64,000 bases of DNA from NCBI RefSeq assembly GCF_011065935.2, contig NZ_JAAMNH020000001.1, positions 3,431,001 to 3,495,000 of the forward strand. The letters run 5' to 3'. Below the pieces are notes generated by a model that saw nothing but the letters and a program-made list of their open reading frames with translations, ran no database searches and was not told the origin of the DNA. Numbering within the stretch: position 1 is the first letter of the stretch; each line of letters opens with the position of its first letter. Shown here piece by piece: positions 7,678 to 17,469 of this stretch. This stretch comes from Clostridium estertheticum. Lineage in GTDB: Bacteria > Bacillota > Clostridia > Clostridiales > Clostridiaceae. The position numbers and the translations under genes were made by a program.

Positions 7678-10600
7678 CTAAAAAAACGACAGCTGATTTG
7701 TCTCAGGTAACCCTTTTAAGCATCCATGATTGGCTAATGCTTCAACAACTGTTTTAGAAATTTTACAACGAGTTCTTAAATCTTCTTTTGAAATGAACTC
7801 ACCTTCATCTCTTAAGGCGACTATGCTTTTGGCAGCATTTTCTCCTACACCCTCAAGTCCATTTAGTGGTGGTCTTATAGCATCATCTTCAATTTTAAAT
7901 TTAACAGCATCAGATTTATAAAGGTCCACATTTAATAATTTAATTCCTCTTTTAAACATTTCATAAGATAACTCAAGCGTTGTAAGAAGTCCCTTTTCTT
8001 TAGTTCCTATATCGTTACCCAAAGCACCTAATTCATCCATTTTAAGTTTTATAGCGCTCTCACCTTTTGCAATCAAATCCGCATCAAAGTCATCTGCCCT
8101 TATTGTAAAGTAAGTTGCATAGTATTCCTTAGGATAATAAACCTTATGGTATGCTATTCTTACCGCCATCATTACATAGGCTACTGCATGACCTTTAGGA
8201 AACATATACTTTATCTTTTTACATGATTCTATATACCAATCAGGTACATCATGTTCTCTCATTACCTTCTCATCATCTTCCTTAAGTCCCTTACCTTTTC
8301 TTACGCTCTCCATGATAGTAAATGCAGTCTTAGGAGGAAGTTCCTTTTGCATTAGATATACCATTATATCATCTCTTGTAGAAATACAATCTTTTAATGT
8401 GGTAAATCCTTCTTTAATATAATATTGTGCATTATTAATCCATACATCCGTACCATGTGATAATCCTGAAATTCTAACCAAATCAGCAAAAGATTTTGGT
8501 TGTGTATCTAAAAGCATCTGTCTAACGAATTTTGTACCAAACTCCGGCAGACCATAACTTCCTACTTCACACCCTAATTCTTTAATGGTGAGCCCCAATG
8601 CTTTTGGTGAGGTAAATAAACTTATAACCTTAGGATCTGATAATGGGATAGTTTTGGGGTCAAGGCCAGTTAAGTCTTGAAGCATCCTAAGCACTGTAGG
8701 ATCATCATGACCAAGTATATCAAGTTTTAATAGCCTTCCACTTATGGAATGGTAATCAAAATGTGTTGTAACAATATCTGATGTTGGATCATCAGCTGGG
8801 TGTTGTACTGGGCAAAAATTATATATCTCATTGTCGCTTGGTACAACCATAATTCCACCCGGATGTTGCCCCGAGGTTCTCTTAACACCAGTGCAGCCCA
8901 GAACCAGTCGTTCTATTTCAGCTTGAGGCACCGTAATGTCTTTTTCTCCCAAATATTTTTTTACATATCCATAAGCAGTCTTGTCAGCAATTGTTCCAAT
9001 GGTCCCAGCCTTGAATGTATGCCCTTTCCCAAATAGTACTTCTGTATACCTATGAATATCTGCTTGATTTTCTCCTGAAAAATTCAAATCTATATCCGGT
9101 TCTTTATCTCCTTCGAAGCCTAAGAATGTTTCAAATGGGATATCGTGCCCATCTTTCATATATTGTGCACCACAACTTGGACATACTTTTTCAGGTAAAT
9201 CAGCACCTGATCCAATAGATCCATCTAAAAAAAATTCACTCTTTTTACAATTTGGACATACATAATGAGGTGGCAGACCGTTTACTTCTGTTATATTAGA
9301 CATATTGGCTACAAAGGAAGATCCAACTGAACCTCTCGACCCTACTAAATAACCATCTGCAAGGGACTTAGTCACTAATTTTTCAGCTATTAGATAAAGT
9401 ACAGCATATCCATTATTTATTATAGAGTTTAATTCCTTGTCCAACCTTTTTTGTACTACTTCTGGTAAGGACTCCCCATATATTGAATGGACTTTATCCA
9501 AGGTCATCTTGCGAATTTCCTCTTCTGCACCTGGTATTTTAGGTGGAAAAGTTCCATCTGGTATTGGTTTTATAACTTCTATCAAATCAGCAATTTTATT
9601 TGGACTGAAAATTACAACTTCCCTGCATTTTTTTTCTCCTAAATAAGCAAACTCCTTTAACATCTCATTAGTAGTTTTAAAATATAGCGGTGGTTGGTCA
9701 TCTGCATCTGAAAAACCTTTACCAGCCATCAGAATTTTTCTAAACACTTCATCAGAGGCGTCTAAAAAGTGTACATCTCCTGTAGCAACTACCGGTAAAT
9801 TATTTTTTTCTCCTAATGCACATATTTTCTTATTAATATCCATTAATTCATTTTCATCTTTTACCATACCATTTTTAATTAAGAATTTATTATTTAGGAG
9901 AGGTTGTATTTCTAAATAATCATAAAATTCTACAATACTTGTAAGGTCTTCTTCCGATTTTCCTTGAAGCACTTCCTTGTATACTTGCCCAGCTTCACAG
10001 GCAGATCCAATTATAAGACCTTCTCTATACTTTTCAATTAATGTCTTAGGAAGTCTAGGTCTTCTATGGAAATATTCTAAATTTGAAATTGAAATTAGCT
10101 TATAAAGATTTTTAAGACCTATTAGATTTTTTACCAAAATAATAACATGATAAGTATTTGCCTTTTTTATATCGAAATCGCCTAAAAACTTTTTATTTAG
10201 TGTATTGAGATCTAAAATGTCTTTTTCTTTTAATAAACCGAAACAATGTAATAGTATATCTGCAGTAGCTTTAGCATCGTCTACGGCTCTATGATGATTT
10301 TCTAGTGAAATGCCTAAATGCTTAGCCACTGTGCTGAGCTTAAAGCGTTTAAGAGTTGGTAGTAAAAACTTTGCTAGTGGAATTGTATCCATAATTGCAT
10401 TTTCAAACACGAGCCCTAACCTCTGTGAATTTTTTATAATAAAAGCTATATCAAAAGCAGCATTATGAGCTACCACCACACTACCCTGCACAAATTCTAA
10501 AAACCTAGGAAGTATTTCATCAATAGAGTCTGCGTCCTCCACCATTTCGTTTGTTATTCCAGTAAGTTCTGTAATCTTATAAGGTATATCTATTCCTGGA

Positions 10601-12027
10601 TTTACAAATTCATTAAATCTGTCTACTATTTTTCCATTCTCAATTTTAACTGCCCCAATTTCAGTAATTCTATCATTTTCACTGGATAGCCCTGTTGTTT
10701 CTATATCAAAGACTACAAACCGATCATCTAAACTTTCATTCTTATTATTAATAACAATAGGAACTCCATCATCTACAAGGTAACCCTCTACACCGTATAT
10801 AATCTTAATATTATTCTTTTTAGCTGCATCCATGGCCTCTGGAAAAGCTTGTACTACACCATGATCAGTTATTGCTACTGCAGAGTGCCCCCATTTAGCA
10901 GCTCTTTCAACAAGTTTACTTGTGGAAGTCATTCCATCCATAGCACTCATTTGAGTGTGCATATGAAGTTCAACTCTTTTTTCCTGCGCATTATCCATTC
11001 TTTCTATTTTCTTTAGCTTTACTATATCTCTTGCCATTACAACAACCTCTTTTGCATAGGTGTCATAACTTGCTTCTCCACGCACCTTACAATAAAGTCC
11101 TACTTTAATTTCATCCATTATCTTTTCTACATCTTTAGGCTTTGGAAAACATTTCACTGTAATGGAGCTTGAATAATCCGTAATAAAAAACGTTATAATT
11201 ATTCTACCAGTTTTTGTTTCTAATATATTTACTTTAAAAATATCACCACAGGCACATACTATTCCTGCAGTTTCATTTATATCTTTTATTTCTATATTTT
11301 CACCATTTATATTTCTGCCCATTATAGTGTTTTCATCTGCAACCTCATTCTTTTTATAGCCTTGTCCGCCGCCTTTATTCCATTTGTTACCATTCCCAAA
11401 ATCTTTATTTTGACTATTTCCTTGGCTATTACCTTGAGGTTTATCTTTCTTTTCTACATTTATGTTTTTAATAATTTCATTTATTACAGTTTGATTTTCT
11501 TTTTCCTTTTTACCAAAATCCTCTTCCTTAGAAAGTTCACTATTGTGTTCTAATTTTACAAGTGAATTAACTCCGAACATATCATTTATAGTGTTTTTTA
11601 AAAGAACTTCTATGTTTTTATCTCTTAGAATCTTGCACATAAAATCATTACCACACTGAATTTTCAGTATGCCATGCTCAATAATCCTAGAAGATTTTAA
11701 TAAACTATCCTTGCTGGATGGTTGTGAGGTAGCTATTACATTGACTACATCTACCCAAAACTTATCTGATACATCTTCTATTGTGGCATTTGATACATCT
11801 TGGTAACAAATTAACTGTATATCTTCAAAACTACTTAACCGTTTCGAAATAATATTCTTGATTAATAGTGTTTTATAATCATCTATATTCTCAAAAGATT
11901 TGATTATTACTCTTAATTTGTTGCTTTTTTTAAGGTATTGAACTCTCAATACCTTAATATCATCTACTAATGTTTGTTCATTAGAATCAAAATCATTTTT
12001 TAACATTTCAGCTAGGCTTACATTCAT
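7678..12027 (-). CDS. polC: DNA polymerase III alpha subunit, PolC type
   Basis: This is the main replicative DNA polymerase of low-GC Gram-positives, with built-in 3'-5' proofreading. The 1449 residues contain, in order: an N-terminal domain (1-190), a Gly/Asn/Gln-rich linker (193-228), an OB fold (about 240-335) and a PHP domain starting RVELHMHTQMSAMDGM (351). A DnaQ-like exonuclease is inserted at 436-600 (VVFDIETTGL). Then come the palm/fingers domains with GSRGSVGSSFVA and PDIDLNFSGE, and a C-terminal helix-hairpin-helix region. Two CxxC pairs (CPNC, CPSC) form the zinc knuckle. The start has an AGGAGGA site. The linker carries a GNSQ repeat. Confidence 0.98.
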   Translation of the reverse strand: MNVSLAEMLKNDFDSNEQTLVDDIKVLRVQYLKKSNKLRVIIKSFENIDDYKTLLIKNIISKRLSSFEDIQLICYQDVSNATIEDVSDKFWVDVVNVIATSQPSSKDSLLKSSRIIEHGILKIQCGNDFMCKILRDKNIEVLLKNTINDMFGVNSLVKLEHNSELSKEEDFGKKEKENQTVINEIIKNINVEKKDKPQGNSQGNSQNKDFGNGNKWNKGGGQGYKKNEVADENTIMGRNINGENIEIKDINETAGIVCACGDIFKVNILETKTGRIIITFFITDYSSSITVKCFPKPKDVEKIMDEIKVGLYCKVRGEASYDTYAKEVVVMARDIVKLKKIERMDNAQEKRVELHMHTQMSAMDGMTSTSKLVERAAKWGHSAVAITDHGVVQAFPEAMDAAKKNNIKIIYGVEGYLVDDGVPIVINNKNESLDDRFVVFDIETTGLSSENDRITEIGAVKIENGKIVDRFNEFVNPGIDIPYKITELTGITNEMVEDADSIDEILPRFLEFVQGSVVVAHNAAFDIAFIIKNSQRLGLVFENAIMDTIPLAKFLLPTLKRFKLSTVAKHLGISLENHHRAVDDAKATADILLHCFGLLKEKDILDLNTLNKKFLGDFDIKKANTYHVIILVKNLIGLKNLYKLISISNLEYFHRRPRLPKTLIEKYREGLIIGSACEAGQVYKEVLQGKSEEDLTSIVEFYDYLEIQPLLNNKFLIKNGMVKDENELMDINKKICALGEKNNLPVVATGDVHFLDASDEVFRKILMAGKGFSDADDQPPLYFKTTNEMLKEFAYLGEKKCREVVIFSPNKIADLIEVIKPIPDGTFPPKIPGAEEEIRKMTLDKVHSIYGESLPEVVQKRLDKELNSIINNGYAVLYLIAEKLVTKSLADGYLVGSRGSVGSSFVANMSNITEVNGLPPHYVCPNCKKSEFFLDGSIGSGADLPEKVCPSCGAQYMKDGHDIPFETFLGFEGDKEPDIDLNFSGENQADIHRYTEVLFGKGHTFKAGTIGTIADKTAYGYVKKYLGEKDITVPQAEIERLVLGCTGVKRTSGQHPGGIMVVPSDNEIYNFCPVQHPADDPTSDIVTTHFDYHSISGRLLKLDILGHDDPTVLRMLQDLTGLDPKTIPLSDPKVISLFTSPKALGLTIKELGCEVGSYGLPEFGTKFVRQMLLDTQPKSFADLVRISGLSHGTDVWINNAQYYIKEGFTTLKDCISTRDDIMVYLMQKELPPKTAFTIMESVRKGKGLKEDDEKVMREHDVPDWYIESCKKIKYMFPKGHAVAYVMMAVRIAYHKVYYPKEYYATYFTIRADDFDADLIAKGESAIKLKMDELGALGNDIGTKEKGLLTTLELSYEMFKRGIKLLNVDLYKSDAVKFKIEDDAIRPPLNGLEGVGENAAKSIVALRDEGEFISKEDLRTRCKISKTVVEALANHGCLKGLPETNQLSFF

Positions 12028-12051
12028 TAGTATTCCTCCTGATGTGACATT

Positions 12052-13110
12052 TTATAATTTATCTATCTCTCGAAGAAGTTCTTCCACTAAATCTTCTTCC
12101 TTAACGGTTTTAATTATTTCACCTTTTTTAAATATAAGACCAATTCCGTTGCCTCCAGCGATGCCAATATCAGCTTCTCTTGCTTCACCTGGACCATTTA
12201 CGGCGCATCCCATTATTGCAATTTTTATGTTCTTATGGCAATTTGCCAATCTTTCCTCTACTTCATTTGCAATTTTTATAAGATTAATTTGAGTTCTGCC
12301 ACAAGTAGGGCATGATACAAATTTAATTCCCTCATCAATATAACCTAGTGATTTTAAAATTTCTATGCCAACTTTAACCTCGTCTACTACCTCACCAGTT
12401 AGCGATACTCTTATAGTATCTCCAATTCCAAGGGCTAGTAGTGCTCCAATGCCCACACTTGATTTTATTGTTCCTCGCCATGTAGTTCCTGCCTCAGTAA
12501 CACCTAAGTGCAATGGATAGTCTACCTTGCCTGATATTAATTTATAACTTTCAATCATCATGACTACATCAGAAGATTTTATAGAAATAACTATATCATA
12601 AAAATTTAAACTCTCTAATATTTCAACATGTCTTAAGGCACTTTCAACTAATGCCTCTGCGCATACATGACCATACTTTTCAAGAATATCTTTTTCTAGG
12701 GAGCCTGAATTAACACCAATTCTAATGGGGATGTTCTTATCACTGGCAGCCTTTGCAACTAATTTTATTTTATCTAGACTTCCAATATTACCTGGATTAA
12801 TTCTTAATTTAGATATCCCGTTCTCAATAGATTTTAATGCTAGCCTATAGTCAAAATGAATATCCGCAACTAAGGGTATGTGAATCCTTTTTACGATATC
12901 TTTAATAGCTTCCGCCGCTAGCATATCAGGCACAGCGCATCGTATAATGTCACAGCCTGCCTCTTCTAACAAAAGAATTTGGTTTACAGTAGCCTCTACA
13001 TCTCTAGTATCAGTGTTTGTCATAGATTGCACCGCGACTTTTGAATCTCCACCTATATATATATTTCCAATTTTAATCTTTCTAGTTTTTCTTGTTCTTA
13101 TATCTTTCAT
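12052..13110 (-). CDS. ispG: 4-hydroxy-3-methylbut-2-enyl diphosphate synthase IspG
   Basis: This [4Fe-4S] enzyme carries out the penultimate step of the MEP isoprenoid pathway, converting MEcPP to HMBPP. Iron-sulfur ligands are visible in CPTCGRTQ and MGCAVNGPGEA. The N-terminal TIM-barrel signature includes VAVQSMTNTDT. A GGAG site abuts the upstream in-frame ATG at 13119, with no spacing. It lies nine bases before the ATG at 13110, which is therefore the likely start (352 residues). It follows rseP by about 12 bases. With dxr this gives two MEP genes in one cluster. Confidence 0.97.
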   Translation of the reverse strand: MKDIRTRKTRKIKIGNIYIGGDSKVAVQSMTNTDTRDVEATVNQILLLEEAGCDIIRCAVPDMLAAEAIKDIVKRIHIPLVADIHFDYRLALKSIENGISKLRINPGNIGSLDKIKLVAKAASDKNIPIRIGVNSGSLEKDILEKYGHVCAEALVESALRHVEILESLNFYDIVISIKSSDVVMMIESYKLISGKVDYPLHLGVTEAGTTWRGTIKSSVGIGALLALGIGDTIRVSLTGEVVDEVKVGIEILKSLGYIDEGIKFVSCPTCGRTQINLIKIANEVEERLANCHKNIKIAIMGCAVNGPGEAREADIGIAGGNGIGLIFKKGEIIKTVKEEDLVEELLREIDKL

Positions 13111-13122
13111 AGTCTCCATCTC

Positions 13123-14154
13123 CTAAAATTTTAGTGGACTAACTATATCCTTTATGACTACGAACACCATAAATGCCATTAAAATCATAAATCCAATATA
13201 ATTTACAGCTCCAACTTTCTTATCATCTAATTTCTTACCTGATATTATTTCAAATAACAATATAAAAATCCATCCTCCATCTAGTGCTGGGAAAGGTATT
13301 ATGTTTAATATTCCTAGTTGCACACTTAACATTGCTGTTAACATCATTAAATTTATTATTCCAGTTTGTGCAGCCATTGTTGAAATTCTTATTATACTTA
13401 TTGGTCCACCTACATCATTTACTGAAACTTGCCCGTGAAATAAGCTCCCCAAAAATCCGAAAATTAGTTTTGATGTGCTAATAGTTTGATTAAATCCATA
13501 ACTTGCGATTTCGCCAAAGTTCATTTTTTCTTGTGTACCACTGACTCCTATCATATATCTATTTTCTTTCTCGTTTTTAATAGGGGTCAAAGTGATTTCT
13601 TTCACTTTTGAATCTCTAAGTATTTCAATATTCATACTTTTCCCTTTAGCAACAGAAAGTTCATTTATAAATTGCTCCCATTTGTCTATACTAACTTTAT
13701 TAACCTTAGTAATCTTGTCTCCAACTTGCATACCAGCCTTCATAGCCGCACCATTAGGGACTACTTCCCCTATTACTGGCACTATTTTCCCTGTCGTAGC
13801 GCCTATAATAGCAAATAAAACCACTGCCAATATTATATTCATAATTGCACCAGCAGAAACTATGCTTAATTTTTGAAGAGGAGTTTTATTGTTGAAAGCT
13901 CTCGGATCATCACTGACTTCATTTTCCCCTTCCATCTTAACATAGCCACCAATAGGAAACGCTTTAATCAAATACTCCGTTTCTTTTCCTTTTATTCCAA
14001 AAAGTTTTGGACCCATTCCTAGTGAAAACTCATGAACTTTTACTCCATTTAGTTTAGCTAGAGTAAAATGACCCAATTCATGTATTATAATCAAAAGACT
14101 AAATGCTAATATAGCCATAATAAAATATGGTATGTTTGCTATAATACTACTCAT
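13123..14154 (-). CDS. rseP: Site-2 intramembrane zinc protease RseP/RasP
   Basis: A membrane-embedded metalloprotease that cleaves anti-sigma factors and remnant signal peptides within the membrane. The active-site HELGH is at residues 25-29 in the first transmembrane segment. The third zinc ligand lies in PALDGGW in a C-terminal membrane segment. One PDZ domain lies between (about 120-195, VVPNGAAMKAGMQVGDKITK in part). Length (343) is normal for the Gram-positive form with a single PDZ. It is found between dxr and ispG as in most clostridia. Substrates cannot be inferred from the sequence. Confidence 0.96.
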   Translation of the reverse strand: MSSIIANIPYFIMAILAFSLLIIIHELGHFTLAKLNGVKVHEFSLGMGPKLFGIKGKETEYLIKAFPIGGYVKMEGENEVSDDPRAFNNKTPLQKLSIVSAGAIMNIILAVVLFAIIGATTGKIVPVIGEVVPNGAAMKAGMQVGDKITKVNKVSIDKWEQFINELSVAKGKSMNIEILRDSKVKEITLTPIKNEKENRYMIGVSGTQEKMNFGEIASYGFNQTISTSKLIFGFLGSLFHGQVSVNDVGGPISIIRISTMAAQTGIINLMMLTAMLSVQLGILNIIPFPALDGGWIFILLFEIISGKKLDDKKVGAVNYIGFMILMAFMVFVVIKDIVSPLKF

Positions 14155-14168
14155 AATAATTCCCCTTC

Positions 14169-15329
14169 CTACTCTTTATCATAATTATTTCTTACATATT
14201 CCCTTACCCTTAAGTCAATTTCTAAAATCTCTTCTAAACTAGGACTCCTGTGGTACTCAAATTTATTCATACATTTTTCTATAATATATTCAATTTGCAG
14301 ATACTTTATTTTATAATCTAAAAATAATTCAACAGCTACTTCATTTGCAGCATTCATTATAGCAGGCATATTACCGCCCATTTTCCCTGCACTGTAAGCC
14401 AATTTAAGGCATTTAAAAGTATCCATATTCGGCTTTTCAAAAGTTAAATTACCCATATTGTAAAAATCTAATTTATCTATAACTGCCTCATTTCTTTTTG
14501 GATAATTAATAGCATATTGAATAGGTAGCCTCATGTCAGTAGCACTTAGCTGTGCTATTACACTTCCATCTATGTATTCGACCATAGAATGTATTATACT
14601 TTGAGGATGAACTACCACTTGTATATCTTCATAATCTACACCAAATAACCAGTGTGCCTCTATAACCTCTAGCCCCTTATTCATAAGTGTTGAGGAATCA
14701 ATAGATATTTTTTTTCCCATATTCCATTTAGGGTGTTTTAACGCCTCTTCCGGTTTTATTTCAATTAATTGCTGTTTGTTTTTACCTCTAAATGGTCCAC
14801 CTGAAGCAGTTAATATTATTTTATTAACATCTTTTAAGTTATTACCTTGAAGACATTGAAAAATCGCACCATGTTCTGAATCAACTGGTAAAATATTTAC
14901 ATGGTTTTTTTTTGCAGCCTCCATTACAAGGCTGCCTGCTGCCACTAGTGTTTCTTTATTAGCTAAAGCAATATCTTTCCCAGCATGTATAGCTTTTATA
15001 GTAGGGACTAGTCCTATCATACCTACAACTGAAGTTACTACAAGATTAACTTCCTCTAGTGTACTTATATAGTTTAAACCTTCAAGTCCCTGCAAAATTT
15101 TTGTTGAATAGTTTTTCTCCCTGCAGTATTTTTCAAGTTTTAATGAAGCTTCCCTGTCCATCATGGCAACATATTTAGGTTTAAATTCCTCTATGATGGG
15201 TATAATTTTTTCACAATTTGTATTAGCTGATATCCCTACAATATCAAAATTTTGAATATCCTTTCGAATAACATCTAACGTTTGAGTTCCTATGGATCCC
15301 GTAACGCCTAAAATAGTAACCTTCTTCAT
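14169..15329 (-). CDS. dxr: 1-deoxy-D-xylulose 5-phosphate reductoisomerase
   Basis: It converts DXP to MEP with NADPH, the committed step of the MEP pathway. The NADPH-binding GVTGSIG is at residues 8-14. The metal and substrate-binding signature LPVDSEHGAIFQCL is present, followed by LTASGGPFRG and HPKWNMGKKISIDSSTLMNK (in part). Length of 386 is typical. The ATG has a GGAGAG site. A 474-base gap separates it from cdsA upstream, so it probably has its own promoter there. Confidence 0.98.
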   Translation of the reverse strand: MKKVTILGVTGSIGTQTLDVIRKDIQNFDIVGISANTNCEKIIPIIEEFKPKYVAMMDREASLKLEKYCREKNYSTKILQGLEGLNYISTLEEVNLVVTSVVGMIGLVPTIKAIHAGKDIALANKETLVAAGSLVMEAAKKNHVNILPVDSEHGAIFQCLQGNNLKDVNKIILTASGGPFRGKNKQQLIEIKPEEALKHPKWNMGKKISIDSSTLMNKGLEVIEAHWLFGVDYEDIQVVVHPQSIIHSMVEYIDGSVIAQLSATDMRLPIQYAINYPKRNEAVIDKLDFYNMGNLTFEKPNMDTFKCLKLAYSAGKMGGNMPAIMNAANEVAVELFLDYKIKYLQIEYIIEKCMNKFEYHRSPSLEEILEIDLRVREYVRNNYDKE

Positions 15330-15370
15330 GTAAATCTCTCCATTCGTGTATTACTATAATTAAATCTTCA

Positions 15371-15407
15371 ATTGTGCAGCTATTTGTATTCTTCGAAGCT
15401 ACAATAT
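15371..15407. repeat. Short dispersed hairpin repeat, copy 1
   Basis: The core ATATTGTAGCTTCGAAGAA (minus strand) matches copy 2 at 25192-25210 in 18 of 19 bases. The core is flanked by a partner arm (AGCTGCACAAT) that can fold back on ATTGTAGCT. It is intergenic, between cdsA and dxr. It could be a small repeat family of this genome. Confidence 0.6.
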
Positions 15408-15636
15408 TTTTGTTATTTTTTTACAGTTAGTATAAATCTATTTAAAAATAGAGCAAATAAGTCCAAATTTTTCTCCCTTCTATATTGAATATTAACAATT
15501 TACGCAAGAGATACACTTGGAGTTTATTGTTCAACAAATTTTCATATTTTCATTAGTTAGTAATTCTTCTATAGCATTTAATATAACATATTTATCTACT
15601 AAAATAAAGTAAGTAGCACTATTCCCTATTATACAG

Positions 15637-15684
15637 AATATTATTTCATTTATAGTATAATTACACAATAAATGAAATAATATT
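15637..15684. repeat. Perfect 17-bp A/T-rich inverted repeat
   Basis: AATATTATTTCATTTAT and its exact complement are separated by 14 bases. It has no flanking T-run in either direction beyond the general A/T richness. A protein-binding site or cruciform is as likely as a terminator. Confidence 0.7.
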
Positions 15685-15802
15685 ACAATGAAATATAAAA
15701 TCATATATTACAGCCAATGCCAATTCAACAATTGAGTTAACAATAGCTAGAAATTGCTTTTTGCATTTTGCTCAATATATGATTTTTTAGTGTTATATGA
15801 AT

Positions 15803-16609
15803 TTATATTCCTAATACAAATGTAATATAATAAAATGCTACCACTGACACAAATAGAATACTATCAAACCGATCCAAAATTCCACCATGTCCCGGAATAA
15901 GGCTACTATAATCTTTAGCTCCTACAAATCTTTTTATAGATGAAGCAATTAAATCTCCAAATTGTCCAAAAACACCACAAGCAGCACCAATTATAGCGTA
16001 ATGATATAATTCTATAGGAACACCATATTTTGAAATAACAAAACCATAAATCGTGCATCCTATAGTACTTCCAAGGAGACCTCCAATTGAGCCCTCAATT
16101 GTTTTATTAGGGCTAACTTTAGGACATAGCTTATGTTTGCCACCTTTTCCTAAAAACCTTCCAGAATAATAAGCTGAGGTATCACAAACCCATGAACAAA
16201 TAAATATAATCCATACTAAATATCCACCATAGGGTTTAGTATTCGTAAAAACTATAAAGCTAAAAAATACTGCCACATACAAAAATCCAAATATAGTAAG
16301 GGCCACATCTATAAAATTATAGTTTGTATAAATTACAGGAATACAAAGTAACAAGAAAATTGTTGCTATCAAAGTGTATATATTAAAACTACTTGAAAAA
16401 TCATTGCCCATATTTAAGTAATATACTATACACAAAATATATCCTATAAATCCCATTGGCTTATAGTGTTTTTTCCTAGAAACTTTATAGAACTCATACA
16501 TACCCAAAAGTGAAAGTACCATTACAAGATATTTTAGGTAATCCCCCCCTAAAAATAAAAATATTACTAATGGTGCTAGAATAAGTGCTCCAATATATCT
16601 ATTATTCAT
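15803..16609 (-). CDS. cdsA: Phosphatidate cytidylyltransferase CdsA
   Basis: It makes CDP-diacylglycerol from CTP and phosphatidic acid at the membrane, feeding all phospholipid synthesis. The 268-residue protein has about eight hydrophobic segments. The C-terminal family signature is visible as SPNKTIEGSIGG, FGDLIASSIKRFVGAKDYS and PGHGGILDRFDS. It follows uppS by 11 bases behind a GGGAG site. The order uppS-cdsA-dxr-rseP is conserved across Firmicutes. Confidence 0.97.
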   Translation of the reverse strand: MNNRYIGALILAPLVIFLFLGGDYLKYLVMVLSLLGMYEFYKVSRKKHYKPMGFIGYILCIVYYLNMGNDFSSSFNIYTLIATIFLLLCIPVIYTNYNFIDVALTIFGFLYVAVFFSFIVFTNTKPYGGYLVWIIFICSWVCDTSAYYSGRFLGKGGKHKLCPKVSPNKTIEGSIGGLLGSTIGCTIYGFVISKYGVPIELYHYAIIGAACGVFGQFGDLIASSIKRFVGAKDYSSLIPGHGGILDRFDSILFVSVVAFYYITFVLGI

Positions 16610-16620
16610 AATTTTCTCCC

Positions 16621-17388
16621 TTATTTAACCTTTCCAAATCTTCTGTCTCTTTTCTGATAATCTCCTATTGCAAGTGTTAGCTGCTTCTCATTAAAATCTG
16701 GCCAATTAATATCCGAGAACCAAAATTCTGAATATGCGCTTTGCCATAGCAAAAAGTTGCTTAATCGTAGCTCTCCACTGGGTCTTATTATAAGGTCCGG
16801 ATCTGGCATTTCCCTGGTATACATATATTTTGAAAATAGCTCTTCAGTTATTTCATCTTTTGATATTTTTTTACTAATTAAATCTCTTGAAATTTCTTTT
16901 ACAGCATCTACTATTTCATTTCTTCCGCCGTAATTTAAAGCTAAATTTAAAATTAAGCCCTTATTATTCTTTGTTTTTTCATAGGCATTATCGAGTTCTA
17001 CTCTACATATCCTTGGTAACTTTGATATGTTACCAATAGAATTAATAACAACATTATTGGCGTTTAATTCCTCAACCTCATTTTTTAAATATTCTACTAA
17101 TAATTTCATTAGTGAATCTATTTCTTGCATTGGCCTATTCCAATTTTCAGTGGAAAATGCGTACAATGTTAGGTATTTAACCCCTAAGTTGTTACATTCT
17201 TTTACGATTTTCCTTATTGCTTCTACGCCAGCCTTATGTCCAAGCGCTCTAGGCAGCTTATGCTGTTTGGCCCATCTACCATTTCCATCCATAATAATTG
17301 CAATATGCGCAGGTATCCTCGTCATATCTAACTCAACATTATTACTTGCATTTTTAGTTTTCCTAAAAAAAGCGAATAATTTTTTCAA
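16621..17388 (-). CDS. uppS: Undecaprenyl diphosphate synthase (isoprenyl transferase)
   Basis: This cis-prenyltransferase elongates FPP with IPP to the C55 carrier lipid for cell-wall synthesis. The signature IIMDGNGRWAKQ (31-42) carries the catalytic aspartate D34. LTLYAFSTENWNRP and the C-terminal IRPSGELRLSNFLLWQ complete the family motifs. Translation starts at a TTG behind AAGGAGAG. It uses isoprenoid precursors from dxr and ispG downstream in the same cluster. Confidence 0.97.
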   Translation of the reverse strand: MKKLFAFFRKTKNASNNVELDMTRIPAHIAIIMDGNGRWAKQHKLPRALGHKAGVEAIRKIVKECNNLGVKYLTLYAFSTENWNRPMQEIDSLMKLLVEYLKNEVEELNANNVVINSIGNISKLPRICRVELDNAYEKTKNNKGLILNLALNYGGRNEIVDAVKEISRDLISKKISKDEITEELFSKYMYTREMPDPDLIIRPSGELRLSNFLLWQSAYSEFWFSDINWPDFNEKQLTLAIGDYQKRDRRFGKVK

Positions 17389-17417
17389 TAAAATTCTCTC
17401 CTTTTTACTAGTTATAG

Positions 17418-17467
17418 TATAATTTTAAATAGAACCTGCATAACTGCAGGTTCTATTTAAAATTATA
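17418..17467 (-). terminator. Long perfect hairpin between frr and uppS
   Basis: A 23-bp perfect stem with a 4-base loop begins two bases after the frr stop codon. The core AGAACCTGCA pairs with TGCAGGTTCT. The flanking arms are A/T-rich, so the stem itself supplies a U-rich 3' end (ATTTAAAATTATA). It should stop or reduce read-through into uppS, and may also protect mRNA ends. Confidence 0.75.
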
Positions 17468-17469
17468 TA

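Larger units (their letters stand above)
15330..15802. other. 474-bp non-coding gap between cdsA and dxr
   Basis: This is the second-longest gene-free stretch in the window and is very AT-rich. It holds one copy of a short dispersed repeat (15371-15407) and a perfect 17-bp inverted repeat (15637-15684). I found no tRNA, no convincing ORF and no GC-rich terminator. A TGTTATATT extended -10-like string occurs on the minus strand, but it lacks a good -35. The gap probably carries the dxr promoter. Confidence 0.6.

Noticed and set aside
15420..15490. 17-codon minus-strand ORF from a TTG with an AAGGGAG-like site in the cdsA-dxr gap
   Set aside because: Too short, no recognisable features and easily produced by chance in A/T-rich DNA.
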